Assembly: GCA_003154055.1 (NCBI GenBank)
Contig: PMCH01000111.1
Span: forward strand, 7,026-13,577
Reading direction: 5' to 3'
Source: Acidobacteriaceae bacterium
GTDB lineage: Bacteria; Acidobacteriota; Terriglobia; Terriglobales; Acidobacteriaceae
Length of the DNA: 6,552 nt
In this document: positions 1 to 6,064 of the stretch, one piece after another
How positions within the stretch are numbered: the stretch's first letter is position 1
How the letters are laid out: each line of letters begins with the position of its first letter
Made by a program: the position numbers and the translations under genes
The notes under the pieces: model-generated
What the model was told of the DNA's origin: nothing
The model's database searches: none
The model's input: the letters and a program-made list of their open reading frames with translations, nothing else

Positions 1-852
1 ACCATGGCGCTCGAAGAAGCCTTTGAGACAGCGGCTTCCGGCTACTCGGAGGCGATCACCGAGTTTCATATTGTGGGCGGGCTGCATCCCGATCTGCCGT
101 TTGAATATTTTCTCGATCTCGTTTCCGGGTTGAAGCAGCGCTTCCCGCTGGTGCACATGAAGGCGTTTACCATGGTGGAAGTGGCGTACCTGGCGAAGCG
201 GGCCAAGCTCACGATCCGGCAGACGCTGGAGAAGATGAAGGAAGCGGGCGTCGATTCACTGCCCGGCGGCGGCGCTGAGATTTTCGCCGACCGCGTGCGG
301 CACATCATCTGCGACCATAAGATTGACGGCGATCAATGGCTGGATACGGCGCGCCTGGCCCACCAGATCGGGCTGAAGTCGAACGCGACCATGCTCTACG
401 GCCACATCGAGAACGACGAAGATCGCGTTGACCACCTGCTCAAGCTGCGCGCGCTGCAGGACGAGACGGGCGGCTTCCAGACGTTCATCCCGCTCGCCTT
501 TCATCCCGCGAACACGCCGCTGCAACACCTGTCGACCACCACCGGCATGCTCGACATCAAGCAGATCGCGGTCAGCCGCCTGGTGCTCGACAACTTCCCG
601 CACATCAAGTCGTACTGGCAGATGGTGACCGCGAAGATGGCGCAGATCTCATTGCGGTTCGGAGCCGACGACATTGACGGCACGGTGGTGGAAGAAAAGA
701 TCTACCACGATGCGGGAGCCACAACTCCGCAAGGCTTGCGGCGGCAGGACCTGGTCCGCCTGATCAAAGAAGCGGGACGGGAGCCGGTTGAGCGAGACAC
801 GTTGTATCGGCCGGTGGTGCGGACGGAGACTTCGTTTACCGTGTCCGTATGA
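1..852 (+). CDS. mqnE: Aminofutalosine synthase MqnE, 5'-truncated by window edge
   Basis: Radical-SAM enzyme of the futalosine route to menaquinone; the family joins the product of MqnA (3-[(1-carboxyvinyl)oxy]benzoate) to the adenosyl radical of SAM, giving aminofutalosine. The frame is open from base 1, and the ATG at base 4 is internal. Roughly 90-100 N-terminal residues, including the CxxxCxxC Fe-S cluster motif, therefore lie upstream of the window. Numbered from that Met, visible family blocks are HIVGGLHPD (22-30), KAFTMVE (53-59), DSLPGGGAEIF (84-94), CDHKI (103-107), ATMLYGHIE (128-136), LQDETGGFQ (151-159) and IPLAFHPANT (162-171). HIVGGLHP and the block around SLPGGGAEIF separate it from the paralogue MqnC, which has a GGHHP-type motif. 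The TGA stop is at 850-852. Neighbouring genes are not menaquinone genes, so it is probably the last gene of its unit or stands alone. The identification is firm. Confidence 0.93.
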   Translation, partial: TMALEEAFETAASGYSEAITEFHIVGGLHPDLPFEYFLDLVSGLKQRFPLVHMKAFTMVEVAYLAKRAKLTIRQTLEKMKEAGVDSLPGGGAEIFADRVRHIICDHKIDGDQWLDTARLAHQIGLKSNATMLYGHIENDEDRVDHLLKLRALQDETGGFQTFIPLAFHPANTPLQHLSTTTGMLDIKQIAVSRLVLDNFPHIKSYWQMVTAKMAQISLRFGADDIDGTVVEEKIYHDAGATTPQGLRRQDLVRLIKEAGREPVERDTLYRPVVRTETSFTVSV

Positions 853-867
853 GTGGGCGAACCTCTT

Positions 868-938
868 ACCACAGGGGGCACAGAGGAACACGGGGAACCT
901 CCGGGAAAACCTCTGTGTAGCCCAGTGACCGCTGCGGT
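868..938. repeat. Decayed palindromic intergenic repeat followed by a T7 tract
   Basis: This 71-base imperfect palindrome lies between mqnE and msrA. The inner arms CACAGAGG (879-886) and CCTCTGTG (910-917) are perfect complements around a 23-base purine-rich centre. The outer arms ACCACAG (868-874) and CTGCGGT (932-938) pair with one A-C mismatch. Three bases later comes a run of seven T (942-948), so the transcript could also act as an intrinsic terminator for mqnE. The vocabulary (ACCACAG, CACAGAGGAACAC, CCTCTGTG) resembles interspersed palindromes that I recall from acidobacterial and other environmental genomes. That family link is from memory. Only one copy is visible here, so repetition in the genome is unproven. 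Confidence 0.5.
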
Positions 939-993
939 GCCTTTTTTTGGCGCCGAACGCGGAACTTCCGGCCGGGCCGAACATCTAACAACC

Positions 994-1533
994 ATGGCAA
1001 AAGAGCAAATAGCGGTATTTGGCGGCGGATGTTTCTGGTGTATTGAGGCCATCTTCCAGCGGCTGACGGGCGTCAGTCACGTCGAGTCCGGGTATATGGG
1101 CGGGCAGGTGGACAATCCAACCTACCGGCAAGTCTGCGGCGGGGACACGGGGCATGTTGAGGTGGTGCGGGTGACTTTCGACCCCGACGAAATCAGCTAT
1201 CGCGAACTGTTGGACGTGTTCTTCACCGTGCACGATCCGACCACGCTGAACCGGCAGGGAAATGACGCGGGCGAGCAGTACCGCTCGGTGATCTTCTACA
1301 CCGATGAGGAGCACCAACGGATTGCGGAAGATGTGATTGCGGAGATGACTGCCGCCAAAGTGTTTTCCGAGCCAATTGTGACCGCGGTCGAACCTGCGTC
1401 GAAGTTCTATGTGGCCGAGGACTACCACCAGAACTACTTCAACGAAAATTCGCGCCAGCCGTATTGCATGTTCGTGATTTCGCCCAAGCTGGCGAAGTTT
1501 GAAAAGAAGTTCGCGGAGAAGATGCGGGCGTAA
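994..1533 (+). CDS. msrA: Peptide methionine-(S)-S-oxide reductase MsrA
   Basis: Reduces the S-epimer of methionine sulfoxide, free or in proteins, back to methionine with thioredoxin as electron donor; a cytoplasmic repair enzyme. The 179-residue product is of normal length and single-domain. The signature GGGCFWC sits at residues 10-16, with C13 as the expected nucleophile. Other family blocks are SGYMGG (32-37), YRQVCGGDTGHVEVV (44-58), FTVHDPT (77-83), QYRSVIFY (95-102), YHQNYF (144-149) and QPYC (155-158). C16, C48 and C158 are further cysteines that could serve in resolving the sulfenic acid. The frame stays open back to a GTG at 853, but those 47 residues are low-complexity and overlap the palindromic repeat. 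The ATG at 994 places the family N-terminus (MAKEQIAVFGGGCFW) correctly. No strong Shine-Dalgarno sequence precedes that ATG, so translation may be modest. No msrB is fused or adjacent. The gene ends 79 bases before the end of the convergent small gene. Confidence 0.95.
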   Translation: MAKEQIAVFGGGCFWCIEAIFQRLTGVSHVESGYMGGQVDNPTYRQVCGGDTGHVEVVRVTFDPDEISYRELLDVFFTVHDPTTLNRQGNDAGEQYRSVIFYTDEEHQRIAEDVIAEMTAAKVFSEPIVTAVEPASKFYVAEDYHQNYFNENSRQPYCMFVISPKLAKFEKKFAEKMRA

Positions 1534-1612
1534 AAGACAGTTACTCGTTGCTGGTTTGCAGCTGCCAGTTCTCCGGCGTGTGGCGATCGGGAACTATCAG
1601 AAACCAGAGCCC

Positions 1613-1918
1613 CTATCCTTCAGTGCCGGTGCGGACACGAACTGCTGGCCCGCTCTCGAATCGCTCTTCCAGGAGAAGACGCCGCATCGTCCGCAGATCG
1701 TTCAACAGGCGACTGCTGCTTTGCAGGTGCTGTTCCAGTTTGGTCAGCTTGTATTCAACCAGGCGCAGCGCATCCAGGCGGCGTGCGCCGTTGGTGGCCG
1801 CGGCCGCCACATCGGTTGCGATCTCTTTTCTTGCGTCCGCGATTACATCCCGGAGGAGCTGGATGTATTCGTGTGCGCTCTCGACGCTGTCGAAAAGGGT
1901 GTCGGGTTGAGTGCTCAC
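1613..1918 (-). CDS. Small helical / coiled-coil protein of unknown function
   Basis: A 101-residue protein that I cannot assign to a family. It starts with GTG (bases 1918-1916) and ends with TAG (1615-1613). AGGG on the minus strand (complement of 1926-1929) lies seven bases upstream of the GTG and could serve as ribosome binding site. The chain has no Cys, signal peptide or membrane segment. Residues about 10-87 look almost entirely alpha-helical, with hydrophobic residues in a heptad-like pattern across 46-85 (for example LRLVEYKLTKLEQHL), which suggests a short coiled coil or helical bundle and a dimer. The last 14 residues are polar and probably disordered. It starts 37 bases downstream of tRNA-Ser on the same strand, so the two may share a transcript. 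Frames on the other strand here are much poorer in protein-like composition. The coding call is likely; the function is unknown. Confidence 0.62.
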   Translation of the reverse strand: MSTQPDTLFDSVESAHEYIQLLRDVIADARKEIATDVAAAATNGARRLDALRLVEYKLTKLEQHLQSSSRLLNDLRTMRRLLLEERFESGPAVRVRTGTEG

Positions 1919-1955
1919 GATTGGGCCCTGCCTGGCCAGAGGAAGTATAGACGAA

Positions 1956-2045
1956 TGGCGGAGAGGGTGGGATTTGAACCCACGATACCCGTTAAGGTAT
2001 GTCCGCTTTCGAGGCGGATCGTTTCAACCACTCACGCACCTCTCC
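1956..2045 (-). tRNA. tRNA-Ser, anticodon CGA, encoded CCA
   Basis: Read on the minus strand, this 90-base tRNA decodes UCG serine codons. The acceptor stem pairs GGAGAGG (2045-2039) with CCTCTCC (1966-1960), followed by discriminator G (1959) and an encoded CCA (1958-1956). The anticodon stem TCCGC/GCGGA encloses a CTCGAAA loop, with anticodon CGA at bases 2011-2009. A class-II long variable arm is present as ATACC/GGTAT (2000-1996 with 1989-1985) around a six-base loop, as expected for serine. The T arm is GTGGG/CCCAC with TTCAAAT in the loop. All arms pair cleanly, so the gene should be functional. A small protein gene follows 37 bases downstream. A possible extended -10 element (TGCTAAGAT on the minus strand, complement of 2107-2115) lies upstream, but I see no convincing -35. 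Confidence 0.97.
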
Positions 2046-2263
2046 GCGTCGGACACCACTCAATTGGAAGCCCAGGCGGGTGTCCTGCCGCACGGCACAA
2101 TCTCTAATCTTAGCAGGTCAGGGCCAGCGCGAGGGTTACCTGTGGGACACACTACCGTGCCCATAGTCATCGCTTTCGTGAGTTCTAATCTGGGACTGCT
2201 CTTGTGATCTGGTTCACGCTCTTACGTGATGCAGCCCCTGGGGAGAGTCTGCCGGGAAAGGGA

Positions 2264-2269
2264 TATAAT
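2264..2269 (+). promoter_or_regulatory. Candidate sigma-70 -10 box for the transcarboxylase operon
   Basis: A perfect TATAAT lies in the only intergenic region large enough to drive the operon. No recognisable TTGACA-like element is present 16-18 bases upstream (that stretch is G-rich), and there is no TG extension, so the call rests on the -10 alone. If used, transcription would start near 2276, leaving a leader of about 150 bases that includes the perfect inverted repeat at 2331-2350. Confidence 0.35.
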
Positions 2270-2330
2270 CAAGTGTTTGCTAGATCGATTTAGTCACGAT
2301 TTTTGCCGCCCTGTCGTCCACTCGTCAGCG

Positions 2331-2350
2331 TTGAGTCCTATGGGACTCAA
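2331..2350. repeat. Perfect 8-bp inverted repeat in the operon leader
   Basis: TTGAGTCC (2331-2338) and GGACTCAA (2343-2350) are exact complements separated by the four bases TATG. The element ends 75 bases before the start of the 5S gene. As DNA, its size and two-fold symmetry suit a dimeric repressor or activator site. As RNA, it would form an 8-bp tetraloop hairpin in the leader. It is not followed by a T tract, so it is not an intrinsic terminator. No regulator gene is visible nearby to name a binding protein. Confidence 0.45.
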
Positions 2351-2425
2351 ACAACTCCAGGAAAATTCACGGATACTCTTGGACATTTGTCGTCCGGGAG
2401 GAAGTTATAGTCAACGGAGTTCCTC

Positions 2426-3934
2426 ATGTCACGCCTGATCGAAGTTACCGAATTAGCCCTCCGAGACGCTCATCAGAGTCTGCTCGCCACCCGCATGGCC
2501 ATGGAAGATATGGTCCCGGTCTGTGAGGACCTGGACAATGCCGGGTACTGGTCGCTGGAATGCTGGGGCGGCGCAACCTATGACGCCTGCATCCGCTTCC
2601 TGAATGAAGACCCGTGGGAGCGCTTGCGCAAGTTCCGCAAACTGTTGCCCAAGAGCCGCCTGCAAATGCTGCTGCGCGGACAGAACCTGCTCGGATACCG
2701 CCACTATGAGGACGAAGTGGTGGAGCGTTTCGTCGACAAGTCGGCGGAGAACGGCATGGACGTGTTCCGCGTCTTCGATGCGCTCAACGATCTGCGCAAC
2801 CTGCAGACCAGCATCAAGGCGGTAAGAAAAACGGGGAAGCACGCCCAGGGCACGATCTGCTACACGACCAGCCCGGTGCATACCATCCCGGCATTCGTCG
2901 AGATGGCGCAGAAGCTCAAGGATATGGGGTGCGATTCCATCTGTATCAAGGACATGGCTGGGCTGCTGAAACCACAACCCGCCTACGACCTGGTGAAGGG
3001 CATCAAGGAGAAGTGCGGGAAAGACACGCTGGTTCACGTGCACGCGCATGCCACGACCGGGGTCACGCTGGTTTCGCTGGTCAAGGCGATCGAGGCGGGA
3101 TGTGACATCGTGGACACCGCGGTCAGTTCGTTATCGCTGGGCCCGGGACACAATCCGACCGAAAGCCTGATTGAACTGTTGGAAGGGACGCCGTACCACA
3201 CCCGGCTCGACATGGAAAGGATCCTGCGGGTGAAGCGGCACTTCACGACGATCCGGCCGCGCTACCGGGAATTTTTGAGCGACATTGTGGGGGTTGAAAC
3301 GGAAATCTTCAAGAGCCAGATTCCGGGCGGCATGATCTCCAACATGGAGAGCCAGCTCAAGGGACAAGGAGCGGGCGATCGCCTGCAGGAAGTTCTGCTG
3401 GAAGTGCCCAATGTCCGCCAGGATGCCGGCTTTCCACCCCTGGTGACGCCTTCGAGCCAGATTGTGGGATCGCAAGCGGTGTTCAACATCCTGATGGGAA
3501 AGTACAAAGTGCTCACGGGAGAGTTTGCCGATCTCATGCTGGGGTACTACGGGAGCACGCTGGGAGAAAAAAATCCGGACGTGTTGAAGCGGGCGGCGGA
3601 GCATGCCAAGAAGCCGGTGATTACGTCGCGCCCGGCGGACTTGCTCAAGCCGGAGTGGGAGCACCTGCGCGAGAGTGCGAACGCTCTCGAGGGGGCGAAT
3701 GGGACAGACGAAGACGTGCTGACCTTCGCGATGTTTCCGCAAGTGGCGCCGAAGTTTTTCAAGGCGCGGGCGGACGGACCGAAGAACCTGGGGAAAGATC
3801 CGGCGAAGAAGGTGGCGGCGTCCGAGGCAAAATCGCCGGCGGCCGGGGGCGCGAAGCCGTTGGAAGGTTCGGTCAGTTATGTGATCACGCTGAACGGAAA
3901 AGAGCATCAGGTATCGGTTGCGCCGGGAAAGTAG
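2426..3934 (+). CDS. Transcarboxylase 5S subunit (pyruvate/oxaloacetate carboxyltransferase)
   Basis: Transfers the carboxyl group between carboxybiotin and pyruvate, making or consuming oxaloacetate, in methylmalonyl-CoA carboxytransferase (EC 2.1.3.1). The 502-residue length fits the Propionibacterium 5S protein (about 505), and blocks agree closely from end to end: LRDAHQSLLATRMAMEDMV (12-30), the ECWGGATYDACIRFLNEDPW run (45-64), LLRGQNLLGYRHY (82-94), NGTDEDVL (425-432) and FPQVAP (437-442). The expected metal ligands are present: D14, H206 and H208, plus the carbamylated lysine K175 in CIKDM. Residues 1-300 form the HMGL-like TIM barrel; about 300-445 form the conserved carboxylase domain. 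The chain stops without a biotinyl domain, unlike OadA or PycB, but residues 482-499 keep a carrier-like beta-hairpin. It is first in the operon, with GGAG six bases before the ATG. A pyruvate carboxylase B or decarboxylase alpha role is less likely given the 12S and 1.3S partners. Confidence 0.92.
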   Translation: MSRLIEVTELALRDAHQSLLATRMAMEDMVPVCEDLDNAGYWSLECWGGATYDACIRFLNEDPWERLRKFRKLLPKSRLQMLLRGQNLLGYRHYEDEVVERFVDKSAENGMDVFRVFDALNDLRNLQTSIKAVRKTGKHAQGTICYTTSPVHTIPAFVEMAQKLKDMGCDSICIKDMAGLLKPQPAYDLVKGIKEKCGKDTLVHVHAHATTGVTLVSLVKAIEAGCDIVDTAVSSLSLGPGHNPTESLIELLEGTPYHTRLDMERILRVKRHFTTIRPRYREFLSDIVGVETEIFKSQIPGGMISNMESQLKGQGAGDRLQEVLLEVPNVRQDAGFPPLVTPSSQIVGSQAVFNILMGKYKVLTGEFADLMLGYYGSTLGEKNPDVLKRAAEHAKKPVITSRPADLLKPEWEHLRESANALEGANGTDEDVLTFAMFPQVAPKFFKARADGPKNLGKDPAKKVAASEAKSPAAGGAKPLEGSVSYVITLNGKEHQVSVAPGK

Positions 3935-3954
3935 CGTGGGGAACGAAGCAATGA

Positions 3955-3976
3955 CCGCCTCATCGCGAACCGGCGG
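3955..3976 (+). other. Weak intercistronic stem-loop between the 5S and 12S genes
   Basis: CCGCC (3955-3959) and GGCGG (3972-3976) can pair across a 12-base loop, and CTTTT follows directly. This is the only sizeable gap in the operon (71 bases). Such a hairpin might act as a leaky terminator or a 3'-end protection site that adjusts 5S to 12S stoichiometry. Five pairs and four T are weak, and chance is a fair explanation. Confidence 0.2.
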
Positions 3977-4005
3977 CTTTTCGTAACAGACTTAAGGAGA
4001 GTGGA

Positions 4006-5574
4006 ATGCCACCAAAAGCAGCTCCGAAAAAGACCATCGAAGCCACAGTTGAGGAACTCCGAGCCAAGCGCAGCCATCTGCAGCTTGGGGGTGGCCAGGA
4101 GCGCATCGATAAGCAACACGCTGCCGGCAAGCTGACAGCGCGGGAACGCGTCGAACGACTGGCGGACCAGGGGAGCTTTCAGGAGTTCGGCCTGTTTGCC
4201 AAGCACCGCGCCATCTATTTCGGGATGGCCGACAAGGAGATGCCGGCCGACGGAGTGCTGACGGGATGCGCCAATATCGACGGACGACTGGTTCACATGG
4301 CAAGCCAGGACTTCACCGTTGCGGGCGGCGCTGCCGGCGAGGTCCACAGCGACAAGATTGCCGACGTCATGAAGCTTTCGCTGAAGACGGGCAGTCCATT
4401 CGTCTTCATCAACGATTCCGGCGGCGCGCGTGTGCAGGAGGGCATTGACAGCCTGGCTGCCTATGGCCGCGTTTTCTACAACAACGTGATGCTCTCGGGA
4501 ACGGTGCCGCAGATCTCGCTGATTTGCGGGCCGTGTGCCGGTGGCGCGGCCTACAGTCCGGCCTTGACCGACTTCATCATCCAGACCAAACAGGCGCAGA
4601 TGTTTATCACCGGGCCGCAGGTCATCAAGCAGGTGACGGGGGAAACTGTGACCGCGGAAGAACTGGGCGGGCCCGTAGCCCAGATGAATAACTCCGGAGT
4701 CGTTCACCTGATCGCGGAGAACGATGACGAGGCGGTGCAAATGTGCCGGCGGTTGCTGAGTTTCATGCCGTCGAACAACCTGGAAGATCCGCCGCGAGCC
4801 CCGTTCAATCTGCCGATGCAGGATGATCCGGAGTTTAACAAGATTGTCCCAATCGAAACGAAGGTGGGCTACGACGTTCGCAAGGTAATTGCGAGGGTGG
4901 CGGACTACCAGGATTTTCTCGAGATTCAGCCTGGATTCGCGCCAAACATCATCGTGGGATTTGCCCGGTTACAGGGACGTCCGATTGGCGTGGTGGCAAA
5001 TCAGCCTTGCGTGCTGGCCGGAGCGCTCGATATCAACGCTTCGGATAAATCATCCCGCTTCATACGATTCTGCAATGCTTTTAACGTTCCCCTGGTCACG
5101 TTCGTGGACGTACCCGGATTCCTGCCCGGCGTCCAGCAGGAATATGGCGGGATCATTCGTCATGGAGCGAAGATGCTGTTTGCGTACTCGGCGGCGACCG
5201 TGCCCAAACTGACGGTGGTCCTGCGCAAGGCCTATGGCGGGTCCTACCTGGCGATGTGCAGCCGCGACATGGGCGCCGATCGTGTGGTGGCGTGGCCGAC
5301 GGCTGAAATTGCGGTGATGGGGGCGGAGGGTGCGGCGGAAATCGTATTTCGCCGCGAGATTGATGCTGCCAAAGACAAGGGTGCCAAGCGCAAAGAACTG
5401 ATCGAGCAATACCGGGAAACATTCTCGAATCCGTATATGGCGGCTGGTCGCCGGCTGGTCGATGACATTATCGAGCCGGCGCAGACCCGGACGTACCTGG
5501 CGCAAGCGTTGGAAGCGTTGCACGCCAAGCGGGAACTGCGTCCGCCGAAGAAACATGGACTGATTCCACTGTAG
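4006..5574 (+). CDS. mmdA: Transcarboxylase 12S subunit (methylmalonyl-CoA carboxyltransferase, PccB/MmdA family)
   Basis: Moves the carboxyl group between methylmalonyl-CoA and the biotin of the carrier, releasing or carboxylating propionyl-CoA. At 522 residues it is normal for the family and has two crotonase-fold halves. The N-terminal acyl-CoA half shows KLTARERVE (42-50), SQDFTVAGGAAGE (100-112), INDSGGARVQEG (135-146) and GPCAGGAAYSPALTD (175-189, oxyanion-hole glycines). The C-terminal biotin half shows GALDINASDKSSRFIRFCN (339-357), VDVPGFLPG (367-375), AYGGSYLAM (409-417) and AEIAVMGAEGAAE (433-445), ending in the usual KKHGLIPL. At the position that carries Asp in actinobacterial propionyl-CoA carboxylase beta (GGAYD) it has L415, fitting the 12S/decarboxylase branch better than ATP-dependent PCC. 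AAGGAG (3994-3999) lies six bases before the ATG, and the next gene follows after 14 bases. Propionyl-CoA carboxylase beta is the main alternative, but no biotin carboxylase is nearby. Confidence 0.92.
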   Translation: MPPKAAPKKTIEATVEELRAKRSHLQLGGGQERIDKQHAAGKLTARERVERLADQGSFQEFGLFAKHRAIYFGMADKEMPADGVLTGCANIDGRLVHMASQDFTVAGGAAGEVHSDKIADVMKLSLKTGSPFVFINDSGGARVQEGIDSLAAYGRVFYNNVMLSGTVPQISLICGPCAGGAAYSPALTDFIIQTKQAQMFITGPQVIKQVTGETVTAEELGGPVAQMNNSGVVHLIAENDDEAVQMCRRLLSFMPSNNLEDPPRAPFNLPMQDDPEFNKIVPIETKVGYDVRKVIARVADYQDFLEIQPGFAPNIIVGFARLQGRPIGVVANQPCVLAGALDINASDKSSRFIRFCNAFNVPLVTFVDVPGFLPGVQQEYGGIIRHGAKMLFAYSAATVPKLTVVLRKAYGGSYLAMCSRDMGADRVVAWPTAEIAVMGAEGAAEIVFRREIDAAKDKGAKRKELIEQYRETFSNPYMAAGRRLVDDIIEPAQTRTYLAQALEALHAKRELRPPKKHGLIPL

Positions 5575-5588
5575 CCGGGAGAGATCGG

Positions 5589-6041
5589 ATGGGTGTGATG
5601 GACATGACCGTGCTGATCGCGGCCGCCTTTGCGGTTGTCGGCTGCATTGTGCTGCTGCTCGGCATACAGCGCCGGATACGACTGACCGCCGAGTTGCAGC
5701 AAAGGACCGAGCAACAGCTCCAGCAGTTGGCGAGTACGGTGCGCGCGCTGGAACTGCGGATCGCGGAGGCGGGCAAGGTGGCTCCCGTCGAGCCGAAAGT
5801 TGCGCCCGCTTCCGCACCGGCCGCGGCTCCAGTTGCAGCGACGGTTGCGGCGGTGAAAAAGGAAGAAGCGATTTCGCCCGAGTTGCTGGTGGTGATGGCG
5901 GCCGCGGTCACCGTGTTTCTGGGGAAGAAAGTTCGGATTCGTTCGGCCAAGATGTTGCAGTCACCTTATGAAATCGTGAATCCGTGGTCGCAGCAGGGAA
6001 GAGTTTTTGTGCAGGCTTCGCACAATTTGCGATCCCGGTAG
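5589..6041 (+). CDS. Membrane-anchored OadG/MmdD-like subunit of the transcarboxylase operon
   Basis: A 150-residue protein with one N-terminal membrane span (about residues 7-26), then an Arg-containing flank (RRIR, 28-31) that predicts a cytoplasmic C-terminus. Next come a Gln/Glu-rich helix likely to form a coiled coil (34-61), an Ala/Pro/Val linker (62-90) and a small conserved-looking domain (about 94-150). That domain reads PELLVVMAAAVTVFLGKK, then RIRSAKML, then NPWSQQGR and ASHNLRSR. The plan of one span, Ala/Pro linker and a tail with an AAAV-helix, RIRS and W--QGR is that of the gamma/delta subunits (OadG, MmdD) of Na+-pumping decarboxylases, which hold soluble subunits at the membrane. 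GGGAGAG (5577-5583) supports the ATG at 5589 over the in-frame ATG at 5598. It sits 14 bases after the 12S gene and 23 before the biotin carrier, so a role in the same complex is probable. Exact function is inferred. Confidence 0.72.
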   Translation: MGVMDMTVLIAAAFAVVGCIVLLLGIQRRIRLTAELQQRTEQQLQQLASTVRALELRIAEAGKVAPVEPKVAPASAPAAAPVAATVAAVKKEEAISPELLVVMAAAVTVFLGKKVRIRSAKMLQSPYEIVNPWSQQGRVFVQASHNLRSR

Positions 6042-6050
6042 TTTCGCGGT

Positions 6051-6057
6051 GGAAGGA
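6051..6057 (+). promoter_or_regulatory. Ribosome binding site that fixes a TTG start for the biotin carrier
   Basis: GGAAGGA lies with its AAGGA core (6053-6057) seven bases before the TTG at 6065. No ATG or GTG lies suitably behind this site in the right frame. It decides the start in favour of a product beginning MKLQIAVEG, matching the known N-terminus of 1.3S carriers. Confidence 0.75.
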
Positions 6058-6064
6058 AACCATT

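Larger units (their letters stand above)
2046..2425. other. 380-base non-coding divergent region between tRNA-Ser and the transcarboxylase operon
   Basis: I see no convincing gene in this stretch. It must hold the minus-strand promoter for tRNA-Ser and the plus-strand promoter for the operon, which are divergently oriented. Elements I can point to are a possible minus-strand extended -10 (2107-2115), a plus-strand TATAAT (2264-2269), a perfect inverted repeat (2331-2350) and the ribosome binding site GGAG (2416-2419) six bases before the ATG at 2426. A 70-codon plus-strand frame starting at 2226 overlaps the operon's first gene in another frame and has no family-like content, so it is not called. 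Confidence 0.6.

Noticed and set aside
936..954. GGTGCC-T7-GGCGCC hairpin before msrA
   Set aside because: Six pairs including one G-U can form, but the T run is in the loop rather than after the stem, so it is not a terminator in its own right; the T7 is better read as following the larger palindrome.
853..993. N-terminal extension of msrA from a GTG at 853, directly after the mqnE stop
   Set aside because: The 47 extra residues are low-complexity, read through the palindromic repeat, and the ATG at 994 gives the family N-terminus.
1534..1612. Convergent terminator between msrA and the minus-strand small gene
   Set aside because: Only short pairings such as CTGG/CCAG are present, with no T tract on either side.
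1911..2207. Plus-strand frames across the tRNA, translating to runs such as WDLNPRYPLRYVRFRGGSF and GFEPTIPVKVCPLSRR
   Set aside because: They are the antisense translation of the tRNA-Ser gene, a well-known source of false protein annotations; the real feature is the tRNA on the minus strand.
2312..2395. Two copies of TGTCGTCC (2312-2319 and 2388-2395) in the operon leader
   Set aside because: An 8-base direct repeat is expected about once by chance in a region this size, and the flanks do not match.
2379..2410. TTGGAC / TTATAG as a second promoter close to the 5S start
   Set aside because: At 17-base spacing the -10 would be AAGTTA, and the better A/T match needs a spacing of 20 or more; transcription would begin at or beyond the ribosome binding site.
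2226..2438. 70-codon plus-strand frame upstream of and overlapping the 5S gene
   Set aside because: Composition is not protein-like, there is no good ribosome binding site, and it overlaps the 5S start in another frame.
3131..3907. Long minus-strand frames opposite the 5S, 12S and membrane-subunit genes
   Set aside because: They are Arg/Pro/His/Leu-rich shadows of high-G+C genes with no family motifs; the plus-strand genes are unmistakable.
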